Assembly (NCBI GenBank): GCA_030430565.1
Contig: JAUIKS010000002.1
Span: forward strand, 1-64,000
DNA length: 64,000 nucleotides
Direction: 5' to 3'
From: Polyangia bacterium
Lineage (GTDB): Bacteria > Myxococcota_A > Polyangia > Nannocystales > Nannocystaceae
The stretch's first letter is position 1. Every line of letters starts with the position of its first letter. Of this stretch, positions 32,502 through 42,700 are shown piece by piece. The notes beneath the pieces are model-generated. The model was not told where the DNA came from. It worked only from the letters and a program-made list of their open reading frames with translations, and made no database searches. Made by a program: the position numbers and the translations under genes.

Positions 32502-33365
32502 GTGACGCTGCCGCGCAAGCACAGCCGCCCCATCACCGTCGACGGGCTGCGCTACCGCTGGATGATCCGAGCGCGCGGCGATCGTCTGCGCCTCACCGTC
32601 GAGCTCGAGTCGGGCGCGGGGCGCCCGATCACGACGTGCTTTCGTGAGGGCGGCGCGATCACGCCGGCGCAGGTGCGGGTCTTCATCGAGTACGCGCGCG
32701 AGCGCGGCTGGCAGCCGCAGACGACCCGCGCGCCGCCGAAGCTCGTCGACTTCCAGGCGCTGCACGCCCCGCTCGCCGAGCTCACGTCGCCAGATGGTCT
32801 GAAGGCCATCCCGGTCGCCGAGCGCAACTGGGTGAGCCGCTACCCGTGGATCCAGGACGACACCCCGCGCGGCTGGGCGTACGTGCCGCTCGGCCGCGAC
32901 ACCGCGCACCACGAGATCGCGGCCCTGCTGGCGACCTGGTGCGAGCAGGCGAAGATCCCGGTGACGCGCGACGCCGCGGTGGTGCTCGCCGCCTTGCCGA
33001 CCGCGCGCGCGCGCTCACTCGGCGGCGGGGTCACGTGGATCCGCGACACCGAGCTCGTCGCCGGACCGGGCTGCTGCGCGACGCTCGACGCCTGGCGCGA
33101 GTGGCAGACGTTTTTGCAGGACGGGCAATTCTTCGGCGGGCACGACCCCTGGGTGCAGCTCCAGCGCGTCGGTCCACGGATCCGCGTGCTGCCGGGCCAC
33201 CGCGGCTCGAGCTTCGATCTCGACGAGCGCGTCTACTGCGACCTGCTGCGGCGCGTCGAGCTCGACCTCGAGGGCTTCGTCGCCCGGCTCGGGGACTGGG
33301 CCCGACGCCGCGCCCCTTCGGTCGCCGAGGCGCTGCAAGAGTGGTTTCGCGCCGCGGCGCTCTGA
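32502..33365 (+). CDS. Hypothetical protein
   Basis: This 287-residue protein starts at GTG 32502, nine bases after the lipoprotein stop, so it may be cotranscribed. The N-terminal part (about 10-75) is a beta-rich unit ending in a helix (AQVRVFIEYARERGWQP). The middle has a Trp/Pro-rich stretch (NWVSRYPWIQDDTPRGWAYVPL), and the C-terminus is helical. There is no signal peptide and no membrane segment. The family is not recognised. Confidence 0.7.
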   Translation: MTLPRKHSRPITVDGLRYRWMIRARGDRLRLTVELESGAGRPITTCFREGGAITPAQVRVFIEYARERGWQPQTTRAPPKLVDFQALHAPLAELTSPDGLKAIPVAERNWVSRYPWIQDDTPRGWAYVPLGRDTAHHEIAALLATWCEQAKIPVTRDAAVVLAALPTARARSLGGGVTWIRDTELVAGPGCCATLDAWREWQTFLQDGQFFGGHDPWVQLQRVGPRIRVLPGHRGSSFDLDERVYCDLLRRVELDLEGFVARLGDWARRRAPSVAEALQEWFRAAAL

Positions 33366-33383
33366 CGCGCCGCGCCCTGCGGC

Positions 33384-34370
33384 TCAGGCCTGCGCGAGCA
33401 GGTCCTCGCTGACCGACCACAGGCGCTCCGCGCCCTCGTCGTCGCAGGCGTGCGCGTTGACCCCCTTGTAGCGCGCCATCGGGCCGTCGAGTTCGGTCGG
33501 CGCGGCGACGTCACAGTCTTCGCAGTAGACGCCCGCCTTGCCCTCGAGCCCCGGCGAGGTCGCGGCCCACAGCGTCGTCGAGCAGCCCTGCTCCGGCGAC
33601 TTGAAGCCGGCCTTCGCCAGCTCGCTGGGCTCGCCGTCCTCGCCCAGCCAGCCGAGCGCGATCATCTCCTCCTTGGGCAGGTGACGCTGCAGCGGCGTGA
33701 AGATGCCGCCCGGGTGGACCGAGAAGGCGAGCCCGCCGCTGGCCTTGAGGCGCCGCGAGAGCGCGTTGGCGAACAGCGCGTTGGCGGTCTTCGCCTGACC
33801 GTAGGCCGCCCACTTGTTGTACTCGCTCTCCTCCCACTGGATGTCGTCCCAGCGGATGCCGCTGATCTTGTGCCCGGTCGACGACAGCGCGACGACGCGG
33901 GCGCCGGGCGTCTTCTCGAGCAGGGGCAGCAGCGCCTTGGTCAGCGCGAAGTGCCCCATGTGGTTGACGCCGAACTGCGACTCCCAGCCGGGGCCGACGC
34001 GGGTCAGGGGGCAAGCCATGATGCCGGCGTTGTTGATCAGCAGGTCGAGCCGATCGAGCTCGCCGAGCGTCGACGCGGCGAAGCTGCGGACCGACGCGAG
34101 CGCGGCGAGATCGAGCGCGGCGGTCCGGACATCACCCTGCACATCGGCCAGGTTCTTCGCGGCCTTCTCGGGCGAGCGCACCGGGACGATGACGGTGACG
34201 CCCTTGGCCGCGAGCGCGCGCGTGGTCTCGAGGCCGATGCCGCTGTAGCCGCCCGTGACGATCGCGGTCTTGCCGGCGAGCTCGATCGCGGCGAGGACCT
34301 CGGCGCCGGTGCTGCGGGCGTGGAAACCAGACTTGGTGGGGACTTGATCGGTAGCGGCCATCGCCCGCAT
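33384..34370 (-). CDS. Short-chain dehydrogenase/reductase
   Basis: The 328-residue protein (ATG 34370, or 34361 three codons on) has the classical SDR motifs: TGGYSGIG near residue 43 for NAD(P), NNAGIM, ALSSTGH with the catalytic Ser, and YGQAKTAN with Tyr and Lys. It is of the retinol-dehydrogenase-like, somewhat long type, with a C-terminal extension containing a CEDCD pair of cysteines. It oxidises or reduces an alcohol or ketone of unknown identity. Confidence 0.85.
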   Translation of the reverse strand: MRAMAATDQVPTKSGFHARSTGAEVLAAIELAGKTAIVTGGYSGIGLETTRALAAKGVTVIVPVRSPEKAAKNLADVQGDVRTAALDLAALASVRSFAASTLGELDRLDLLINNAGIMACPLTRVGPGWESQFGVNHMGHFALTKALLPLLEKTPGARVVALSSTGHKISGIRWDDIQWEESEYNKWAAYGQAKTANALFANALSRRLKASGGLAFSVHPGGIFTPLQRHLPKEEMIALGWLGEDGEPSELAKAGFKSPEQGCSTTLWAATSPGLEGKAGVYCEDCDVAAPTELDGPMARYKGVNAHACDDEGAERLWSVSEDLLAQA

Positions 34371-34414
34371 GGTCCACGAGCGAGGCGCGCGTGTCCATGA
34401 CGGCGCGGTGACGA

Positions 34415-34579
34415 TTACAGCGCGACGCCGACGCCGACGAAGAAGCCCGCGCCGAGCAGCAGCGCGAACAGGCCGAGCTGCGCGCTGCCGGGGATAGCGA
34501 GCGGCGCCGCGTAGTACATCGTGACGAGCGCGAAGACGACGAGGATGATCGCGAGCTCGGCGCTGCTGGTCGCGGCCAC
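34415..34579 (-). CDS. Small membrane protein
   Basis: This 54-residue product starts at GTG 34577-34579. Two hydrophobic segments, AIILVVFALVTMYYA and LGLFALLLGAGFFVGV, are joined by a short polar turn, so it is a predicted hairpin in the membrane. It lies 11 bases after the stop of the possible terpene cyclase gene on the same strand, so it may be cotranscribed. The in-frame extension upstream overlaps that gene and looks spurious. Confidence 0.5.
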   Translation of the reverse strand: MAATSSAELAIILVVFALVTMYYAAPLAIPGSAQLGLFALLLGAGFFVGVGVAL

Positions 34580-34590
34580 GGCCCATCGTA

Positions 34591-35340
34591 TCAGCTCGAC
34601 CCCGCCGCGCGCGCGCGCGGACGCGCGTCGACACGCGACCTGCGGGCCCGCCGGGCGTTGTGCAGCAGCGCGATGTACACCGAGTCCAGCAGCAGGATCG
34701 TCACGCACAGGAACGTCAGGTAGCTCCAGCGCTCGATCTCGGGGTTCATCAGGGGCAGGAACACGTGCGCGCCGATCGCCGTCCCCAGCGTGCCGAGCAG
34801 CTTCAACCACGCGCCGACGAGCGAGAGCCCGCGCTGCCTCGGACGCTCGAAGAATGTCCATAAGAACAGCGCGCTCATCACGAGGTTGATGAAGAAGGCG
34901 TCGACGAGCGCGAGCCGGTCGCGGTAGGTGATGACGAAGGAGAGCTGCCCCCAGGCCGCGAGCAGCACCAGCGCGGGGACCCACCAGCGCATGGTCTTGG
35001 CGAGGAGCTCGTGGCGCTGCATCGCCGGGCCGAAGCGCAGCAGCTGCCACATCAACACGCAGTCGAGCGCGAGCCAGCCGAGGTTGAGGGCCGGCCACCA
35101 CGCGTTGAAGTTGGGGAGCGCGTTGTAGGTGAGCTCCCACGCGAAGTTGAGACACATCGCGATGGTCGGGACCGCGGGCGCCTTGTCGCGCTCGGCCTTC
35201 ACGGCGAACGCGACGTAGGCGGCGATCCACAGCACGCAGCCGGCCGAGCACACGAGGTGGTACCAGGCCCACAGGTTGAGCGCCTCGGGCGGCGCGCCGT
35301 CGAAATTGGGGAGAGGCAGCGAGTGTAAAAATTCGAACAT
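34591..35340 (-). CDS. Seven-helix membrane protein resembling transmembrane terpene cyclases
   Basis: ATG 35340 is chosen because AGGGA lies five bases upstream; an in-frame ATG at 35391 is less supported. The 249-residue product has about seven membrane helices. LNFAWELTYN (about 81-90) and WLALDCVLMW resemble the Glu- and Asp-bearing motifs of Pyr4-type cyclases, which cyclise epoxidised or protonated prenyl chains inside the membrane. The match is from memory of the family pattern and needs a profile search. A general membrane protein is the alternative. Confidence 0.5.
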   Translation of the reverse strand: MFEFLHSLPLPNFDGAPPEALNLWAWYHLVCSAGCVLWIAAYVAFAVKAERDKAPAVPTIAMCLNFAWELTYNALPNFNAWWPALNLGWLALDCVLMWQLLRFGPAMQRHELLAKTMRWWVPALVLLAAWGQLSFVITYRDRLALVDAFFINLVMSALFLWTFFERPRQRGLSLVGAWLKLLGTLGTAIGAHVFLPLMNPEIERWSYLTFLCVTILLLDSVYIALLHNARRARRSRVDARPRARAAGSS

Positions 35341-35593
35341 GGTCGTCCCTGCAGGGCGGAGCACCCTCGCTCCGTCACCGCCGATGTTCAAGTGACCGCG
35401 ACCCCGCGAGTCGATTTCGCTCGCCGCTCAGGCGGCCGCCGCCGCGCTGCGGCGGATCTGGCGGTCGCGTCGCTCTTCAGCGGCCTCGTGGAGCTGACGC
35501 GCGCGACGGAGGCGATGAGGCTCGAGGCGCTCGCCGCCTTCGGGATCGATCTGTCCGCGCGTACACCGAAGGGCGAAGCCCAATAAACGCGGC

Positions 35594-38500
35594 TCAGCGC
35601 GCGCGCAGGACCTCGTCCTCCTCGACGTTGATCTCGCGCGTCAGCGCGGCGAGCTCGGGGTAGCGCGCGGCCTCGACGACGCCGGGGACCAGCGTCGAGC
35701 GCGTCTCGATGGTGACCATCGAGGCGCCCTCGCCCCCGTCGGTGATCGTCCGGCTGTAGGTGCCGTGGGCGTGCTTGAGCGAGACGTCCTCGGGCAGGTC
35801 GCGGAAGGTCGCGCCGCCGACCAGGCGCACGGTGACGCGCGCGGTCTTCAGAGGCCCGTAGGGGATCACGAGGCCGGTCTGGCGCTGCGGCAGCGTGGTG
35901 AAGCCGAAGCCGAGGTTCATCGGCACGATCGCCGAGGGCATGATCAGGTCCTTGCCCTGGCGCGCCGCGGCGCCGCGGATCGACGCGGTGAACTGGATGC
36001 GCAGCGGCTTGTCGCGGTCGTCCTCGTCGAGGATCTCGAGCGACTCGACGTCGATGGTCGCGCCCCGAAACAGCCGGGAGAGCTCGGCGCGCTCGAAGCC
36101 CTCGGGCAGCCGGTCGCGGTCGACCTTGCGCAGCTCGTCGCGCCAGACGATCGCCTCCATGCCCTGCAGCTCGAGGGTCCCGGAGATGCTGCCGGCGCCG
36201 GACTGATCGAGCTCGACCTCGAGCTCGTGGCTGCGGCGATCGGCGAGCGACTTGGAGACCACGGGGAGCGTGACGAAGCCCGGCGCGCCCTCGTCGTCGT
36301 CGAGTCGGATCCGCACGGCCCGCGAGCCCGAGAGGCCGGCGGGCATGTAGCCCAGCGGGACCGCGCGGCTGTTGGCGAGCACCATCAGCGAGGGCGCGCC
36401 AGCGCGCCCGGCCTCGCCGTCGCCGGTCCAGACCGCGAGCGTGGGCGCGGCGTAGCTCTCGATCATGGGGTGCCCGCCCTCGACGACCTGCGGCCCGAAG
36501 CGATCGCGCCCGACCCACAGCTCCGCCTTGACGCCGACCTCGCGCAGCAGCGCCTTGAGCAGCATCAGCCGGCTGCCCTGCTTGGCCGAGAGCGTCATGG
36601 TCGCGGGCGCGCTGATGTCGGCGGTGTCCTCGATGTTCTCGAGCACCCAGTCGTAGAGCGCCTCGAGCTTGGCCTGGTTCTCGCCTGCCCCTTCGGGCAC
36701 ATCGTTGACGAGCTCGGCGGCGAGCCGCCGCAGCTCCGGGTTGCTGCGCTGCCCCTCGTAGAGCTGCAGCGTCAGCGTCTCGAGCCACGCGGCGACATCG
36801 AACTCGGTGAACACGCGGATCGAGGGGACCTCGTCGACCAGCGAGCGCGCGGCCGGCTCGACCCCGAGGCGCGGCGAGTTACGCACGGTCCAGTGCCGGA
36901 CCTCGAGGCCGCCGCGGTCCTCGCGGACCTCCTGGGGCGCGCCGCCGCGTCGCTCGATCTTCAGGGGCAGCCCGGGCGGGCTGGCGACGACCAGCTCGGA
37001 GATGTTGAAGGGCGTCTCGCGCGACTGGAAGCTGAAGCGCCCGACGTCGAGGTACTCGGGCAGCAGAATGTTGGGCTCGCTGTCGACGATGAACTCCTGC
37101 TCGACCGCGTCGCCGGGGGCGAGGCCGCGCAGGCTCAGGCCGTCTTTGCCCGCGATGCGCTCGGGCTCGACGACCGTGCCGTCGGGCTTGATGCTGTGCA
37201 GCGTCAGCAGCCGGACGCCGGACGGCGGGTCGATCTCGCCGTAGCGATCGATCGCCTCCTTGGTGCGCAGCTCGGTGATCGTGTGGACGATCTGGCGCAC
37301 GCTGCCGTCCGCGTAGACCCGCGCGGCGCTGCGATCGAGCACGAGCACCTCGCTCGCGCCCTCGTAGGCGTCCTTGGGCGCGGCGCGAAACTCCTTGAGG
37401 ATCGCGGCGCCGTCGACCCGCAGGCTCAAGAGGTCATCCTGCAGTCCGAGGTTCTCGGCGATCTCACGCAGCGCGGAGCTGTACGGCAGCAGCGAGAGCG
37501 CGTCGCGGACCTCGTTCTTGGCGTCATCGAGCTGCCCGATCCGCGCGAGCAGGTCGGCGACCGCGACCCGGGTGGCGCCGGCGTAGGGGGTCAGCTCGAG
37601 GATCTTGCGCCGGTACTTCAGCGCGTCTCGGTAGCGCTCGTCGGTCACCGCGATGTCGGCCAGGACCGTGAGCGCGTCGATGTCGTCCGGCGTGCGCCCG
37701 AGCCGGCGCTCGAGCAGCGCGGTCGCCTGCTTGACGTCGCCGCGGCGGTAGGCCAGGCGCGCGCGCAGCCCCAGGGTCCCGGGGCAGTCGGCGAGCTGCT
37801 CGGCGATCTCGTCCTCGCCGCGCACGTCGCCGCGCCCGCGCGCGACCATGCGCTCGCTGTTGAGCACGGCGCAGCTCTTGGGGTGCAGCGCCGAGGCCCG
37901 CGCGAGCGCCTGCTCGGCGGCGTGCTCGTTGCCGCGGGCCATGAACGCGCGGAAGCGCAAGAGCTCGCCCTCGACGCTGCGCAGCTCGCCGGGGCCCATC
38001 TCGGTGAGCGCCTCGATGACCTCGGCGTGCTCGCCTCGCTCGAGGTTCATCTCGAGCAGGCGCACGCGCGCGCGGTCGAGGCTGGGGTCGAGCTCGACGG
38101 CGCGCTCGAGCGCGCTGCGCTGACGGGCCTTCGAGGCGGTACGCTCGCGGCTGGGGTCGTCAGCTTCGAAGGCCGCGACGAACATCGAGCCCTCGGCGAA
38201 GCGATCGTAGCCCAGCGAGATCGCGCCGGCGGCCTCCTCGGCGCGATCGGTGTCACCAGCGGCGAGCGCGTTCATGCCGCCGAGGTAGTAGCGCAGCGGC
38301 CGGTAGATCGGGTCTCCGAGCAGGCGCACCACGGCTGGCCGCGCGCTGGTCTCGCCGGTGACTTCCCACGGTCGGTCGCTGAAGGTCGGCGCGACGCGGC
38401 GCGCCGCGAGCTCCTTGGGCTCGGGCAGCGCCGTGTCGGTGGGCTCGCTCGTCGGGATCGGGCGGCCGGCTCCGTCGGTGGCGCGCACCAGCACCCAGGC

Positions 38501-39643
38501 GCGATCTTTGGGGATCGCGACGCGGACCTCGAGGGAGTGCGGCCCGGGCGGCGCGATGACGCGGTAGCGCGCGCGATCGGCCGGCCAGCGATCGGCGCGG
38601 TCGCTGCGGTGCAGCAGCACGCCGTCGAGGTACACGCGGACCGGCTCCTGCGCGGCGATCTCGAGGTTGATCTGCTTGTCCTGGGTGTTGAGCCGCGTCT
38701 GCATGCGCCGCACGCCCGCCCGGGGCGTCGGGTTCCAGACCCGGATCACGCAGGAGAGCGGCGTCATCCGGGCACCCGCGTCGAAGCTGAAGCGGCCGCG
38801 CTCGGCCTCGAGGCGACGCAGCTCGAGCGCGCCGAGGGTGCCCTGCAGCGGCCCGACGGACCAGCTGTGCACGCAGCCCTGACGCGCGTAGTACGGCTTG
38901 TAGTCCTCGCCCTCGCGCCGCGCGATCTTGGCGCGGACGCTCAGCAGCGGGCGCGTGACCGTGACCGGGAGGCGATCGAGGCCGCTGTAGCGCTCGAGCT
39001 TGGCGAAGAATTCTTTGAAGCGCGCGTCGTCCTCGGGCACCTCGCCGTGGGTGTGCTCGAGCACGCGCGCGGCGACCTCGGCGAGGCCGAGCCGCTCGTC
39101 CTGGGTCAGCTCGGGCCGCGACGGGCGCTTGCGCTGGGCTCGCTTGTAGCGTCGCGCGTGCCGCTTGCTCGTGTTGGGCGTGGTCATCGGCAGCGCCCTC
39201 GGCTCCCCTTCCACGTAGGGCAGCTCGGCGACGTCCCCGATCAAGGCGATCGCCTGCGCGCGCGCGACCTCGGGGTTGAGGCGCGCGTCCGCGATCAACA
39301 TCCGCGAGGCGCGGGCGAGCGTGTCGTCGCGGTCGACGAGCATGTCGAGGATCGTGATCGCCTCGTCGGGCGCGCCGGTGTGCAGCCAGTAGAGATGCGC
39401 GAGGTCTCGCCAGGCGGCTTTGTCCTGGGGGAACTCGGCGAGGTAGGCGGCGAGCTCGATGGCCTGGGCCTCGGCGGTCTCGCCGGTCAGCGGGGCGACG
39501 GGCGCCCCCTGCTGCTTGCAGCCCGACTGCGCGCCGGCGGCCGCCAGCAGCAGCGCGCCGCTCAGCAGCCAGCGGAGCGCCCGCGGACGCCGGCGGAGAG
39601 GCGCGTGAAGAGGCGCGGAGAGGTTCTTGGAGCGATGACGCAT
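35594..39643 (-). CDS. Giant TPR/DUF3857/transglutaminase-like lipoprotein, apparently inactive
   Basis: This 1349-residue protein has a signal segment with QSGC as a likely lipobox (about residue 42). A TPR-like helical region follows with two beta-rich inserts. A DUF3857 domain begins near the RSAARVYADGSVRQ segment (about 770), then a transglutaminase-like domain (EALYDWVLENIEDTAD). Where active members have GDCKDKA, this one has QGSRLM, so the catalytic Cys is missing, and no NHA histidine is seen. It is the paralogue of the next gene and probably plays a binding or structural role. The C-terminus is beta-rich. Confidence 0.8.
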   Translation of the reverse strand: MRHRSKNLSAPLHAPLRRRPRALRWLLSGALLLAAAGAQSGCKQQGAPVAPLTGETAEAQAIELAAYLAEFPQDKAAWRDLAHLYWLHTGAPDEAITILDMLVDRDDTLARASRMLIADARLNPEVARAQAIALIGDVAELPYVEGEPRALPMTTPNTSKRHARRYKRAQRKRPSRPELTQDERLGLAEVAARVLEHTHGEVPEDDARFKEFFAKLERYSGLDRLPVTVTRPLLSVRAKIARREGEDYKPYYARQGCVHSWSVGPLQGTLGALELRRLEAERGRFSFDAGARMTPLSCVIRVWNPTPRAGVRRMQTRLNTQDKQINLEIAAQEPVRVYLDGVLLHRSDRADRWPADRARYRVIAPPGPHSLEVRVAIPKDRAWVLVRATDGAGRPIPTSEPTDTALPEPKELAARRVAPTFSDRPWEVTGETSARPAVVRLLGDPIYRPLRYYLGGMNALAAGDTDRAEEAAGAISLGYDRFAEGSMFVAAFEADDPSRERTASKARQRSALERAVELDPSLDRARVRLLEMNLERGEHAEVIEALTEMGPGELRSVEGELLRFRAFMARGNEHAAEQALARASALHPKSCAVLNSERMVARGRGDVRGEDEIAEQLADCPGTLGLRARLAYRRGDVKQATALLERRLGRTPDDIDALTVLADIAVTDERYRDALKYRRKILELTPYAGATRVAVADLLARIGQLDDAKNEVRDALSLLPYSSALREIAENLGLQDDLLSLRVDGAAILKEFRAAPKDAYEGASEVLVLDRSAARVYADGSVRQIVHTITELRTKEAIDRYGEIDPPSGVRLLTLHSIKPDGTVVEPERIAGKDGLSLRGLAPGDAVEQEFIVDSEPNILLPEYLDVGRFSFQSRETPFNISELVVASPPGLPLKIERRGGAPQEVREDRGGLEVRHWTVRNSPRLGVEPAARSLVDEVPSIRVFTEFDVAAWLETLTLQLYEGQRSNPELRRLAAELVNDVPEGAGENQAKLEALYDWVLENIEDTADISAPATMTLSAKQGSRLMLLKALLREVGVKAELWVGRDRFGPQVVEGGHPMIESYAAPTLAVWTGDGEAGRAGAPSLMVLANSRAVPLGYMPAGLSGSRAVRIRLDDDEGAPGFVTLPVVSKSLADRRSHELEVELDQSGAGSISGTLELQGMEAIVWRDELRKVDRDRLPEGFERAELSRLFRGATIDVESLEILDEDDRDKPLRIQFTASIRGAAARQGKDLIMPSAIVPMNLGFGFTTLPQRQTGLVIPYGPLKTARVTVRLVGGATFRDLPEDVSLKHAHGTYSRTITDGGEGASMVTIETRSTLVPGVVEAARYPELAALTREINVEEDEVLRAR

Positions 39644-39709
39644 GGGGTCGATCGAGGTCGAGGGAGGAGAGCGTGAGAGGGTCGGAGAGTCAGGTCGTGC
39701 GCGACAGGT

Positions 39710-42700
39710 TCAGCGCCCGGGGCGGACTTCGAAGGTCTGCCCGAGCGCCTCGTCGACCTGGCGGAGGAACTCGCGAAACGCCCGGTACTCCGCCGCCGGG
39801 ACCCGGTTGTCGAGGTACTCGAGGCGGCTCTCGACCCGCGCGCGGCTCTGGCCCTCGGCCGTGATCTTCAGGTGAAAGCGCGCCGCCGGGATCTCGAAGT
39901 CGGCGCCGTCGGGCACGCGCGCGAAGGTGTAGCCGCGCGGCAGCTCGTACTCGATGGTGTGGACCTCGGTCGCCGGCGTCGAGAGGTCGATGTCGTGCTC
40001 GCGCCGGGCCTGGGGCGCGAACGCGCGGACCAGCTGGGTTCGGTAGCCGAACACCTGGAAGCGCGCGACGCCGTCGGCCGACTGGGCGAAGCCGGGGACC
40101 GCGAACTCGGCGTCGACCCGCACGGGCTGGAGGACGTCGTCGATGCCGGGGGCCTCGACCCGCTGGACCTCGAGACCGGGGAAGTAGCGACCCCAGGCGT
40201 TGGTCAGCCGCTCCTTGCGGGTCTCCGCCGACTGCAGGTTCGCGCGCCACGACGCCGCGTTGACGCCGGTCATCGTTAGCTCGTGACGCACGATCGCGTC
40301 GCCGTCGGCGGCGAGCTTGATGCGCTGCTCGGTCCGCTGCACGTTGTCGGTGTGGCGAGAGACGGGGATGGTCCGCAGCTCGGCGCCGGCGCCGTCTTTG
40401 ACGATCAGCACGCTCGCGCCCTGGTCCCCGCCGGGCAGCTCGGACGGACCCGAGTGCTCGGCGGTGCCGTCGAGGTAGAGGTCGAGCGCGGGCACGTAGG
40501 TGATCGCGTGGTTGAAGGCCGAGAGGCTCGCGGGGGTCTTGCCGATCGGCCCCTGATCACGGGTGCGGACGAGCACCAGGTGCGAGTCGACGCCGATCTC
40601 GGCGAGCATGACCTTGAGCAGGCTCGCCTTGTCTTTGCAGTCGCCGAACTTGCGGTCGTAGATGTCGGTGGTGCGGTAGGGCTTGTAGCCGTGGATCCCG
40701 AACTCGAGGCCGACGTAGCGGGTCTTGCGGATCACGTGCTCGTAGATCGCGCCGACCTTGGCGCGCAGGTCGGCGTCCTTCGGGACCTTTGACATGGCCT
40801 CTTGGACACCTGCGCGGATCTTGTCGTCGACGACGAGCTGCTCCTTGACGAGGTCCCAGTACCAGCGCCCCACCGCGTCCCAGTCGGCGAAGGTGCTGAC
40901 GTGCAGGTACTCCGCGATCTCGGTCCAGCCGGGCATCGCCTGCTCAGGCCGGATGCCCTCGCGCGCTTTGACGACGTGCTTGTAGATCGCGGTCTTCTTG
41001 TCCTTGGACAGGGTCTTCTTGATCTTCTTGTTGAAGTAGAGCGTGCGGCTCGCGGGCGCCTCGAGCACGTACTCGGAGAACAGCGTCGGGATGGTGTCGT
41101 CGCGCGGGACCAGCTCGCCGAAGTAGTCGTCGAACTTGTTGCGCGCGGCCACGTCGCGGCGGATGAACGCGACCTCGATGGTGTCGCCGACCCGCAGCCC
41201 GCGGAAGATGACCCGCTGCAGGCGCTGGTCGTAGTACATGCGGTAGCCGGCCTCGGTCAGCGAGACGGCGCTCGGGTCGCCCAGCTCCTCGACCGTGCCG
41301 TCTTTTCGCCGGACCCGCGCGCGCCGGATGTCGACGTAGCTCTCGGCTGGGTCGTAGGCGATCGAGTGCACCATCTGCGAGCGGATCCCGCGGTCGTCGA
41401 GCACCCGGATGATGCGGTGATCGAGGCGCTCGGTGAGGCCGTTTTGCAGCACGCGGACGACCACGCGCTGGTGGATGATCGCGGCCTCTTTGCCCGCCCA
41501 CGCGCTGGGCAGCTGCTTTTGGGCCTGCTGCTCGAGGTCGACGTCGTAGCGCGCGAGCAGGTCGCTCTTGGCCCGCGAGGTGTCGAGCGTCGCGATCAGG
41601 TCGCGCAGGTCCGGCTGCTGCGGCTTCAGCTCGAGGGAGCGACGCAGCCTGACGACCGCCTCCTGGGTCTCGCCCGCGCGCGCGAGGAAGCGCCCGAACT
41701 CGGCGTGCAGCTCGTCGTCGAGCGGCGCGAGCTCGACCGCGCGCACGAGCGCCGCCCGGGCCGCGTCCTTGCGCCCGCGGGCCTCCTCGAGCTGGGCGAG
41801 GTCGCGGTACGAGTCGGCGATGCCAGGGGCCGAGTCGACCCGGCGCTGCGCGAGCAGGACGGCCTCGTCGGCCTCGCCGAGGCGCAGCAGGCCCTCGATG
41901 ATGCTGTCGGTGATGTAGGGGTCGGTGCGACGCGTGGCCTGCAGCTGCTTAAACTCCGCGATGGCGTCGCGCGTGCGCCCGAGCTCCATCAGCCGGCCGG
42001 CGTGCTCGCGCTGGATCATGCCCGAGTCGGGATAGCGCTGCTGCAGGTCCTCGACCCACGAGAGCGCCGCGAGCGCGAAGCCGTCGTCGGCCAGCTGGTC
42101 CACCAGCGCGAGCTCGATCTCGACGTCGTCCGGCGACAGCGCGAAGGCCTCGCGCAGCAGCTCGCGGCCGCGGCGGTCGAGGCCGAGCGCGTGGTAGCGA
42201 TACGCGAGGTCGACGAGCATGGTCGCCAGGCGCGGCTTGCTCTTGTCGCCCTCGGCGCGGGCCCGCGCGATGCCGTCCTGCAGGGCCTCTCGGCTGGTGT
42301 TCTGGTCGGGGTCGGTGCGGGCGAGGAAGAACGCGCTGCGGCTGCTCTTGGCCGCGCTGTCGGCCGCCCTGGCCCGCTCGACCGCGGTCCGATCGCCGGC
42401 GCCGAAGGGGTGGACCCAGTGATTGAATTCGACGAGCGCGAGCTTGTCGGCCGCGCGCGCCTTCTTGGCGTCGAAGCGCTGCTCGAGGATGCCGCGGATC
42501 GAGCGCGGCGGCTTCGGCTCGGGCGCGTCTGGGTCGGGCGGCGTCACCTCGGCGCCCGGCGCCTGGTTCTGGAGCACGGCCGGCGCGGCGTCGGGCGCCG
42601 ACGCGATGCTGATCCCGCGCAGCGGCGCGCCCGAGGGCTGTGACAGCCGCGCGAACAGCCCCCAGAGACCATCATCGACGCTGAGCTTGACGAGCAGCCG

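Noticed and set aside
35392..35586. 64-residue plus-strand ORF between the membrane cyclase-like gene and the giant gene
   Set aside because: It has a GTG start and Arg/Ala-rich composition with no motif or ribosome site; probably a chance frame, though not excluded.
35765..39676. Long open frame on the plus strand opposite the giant protein gene
   Set aside because: It is antisense to a gene with clear domains; GC-rich codon use opens such frames, and its translation is Arg/Ala/Gly/Asp-rich without any motif.
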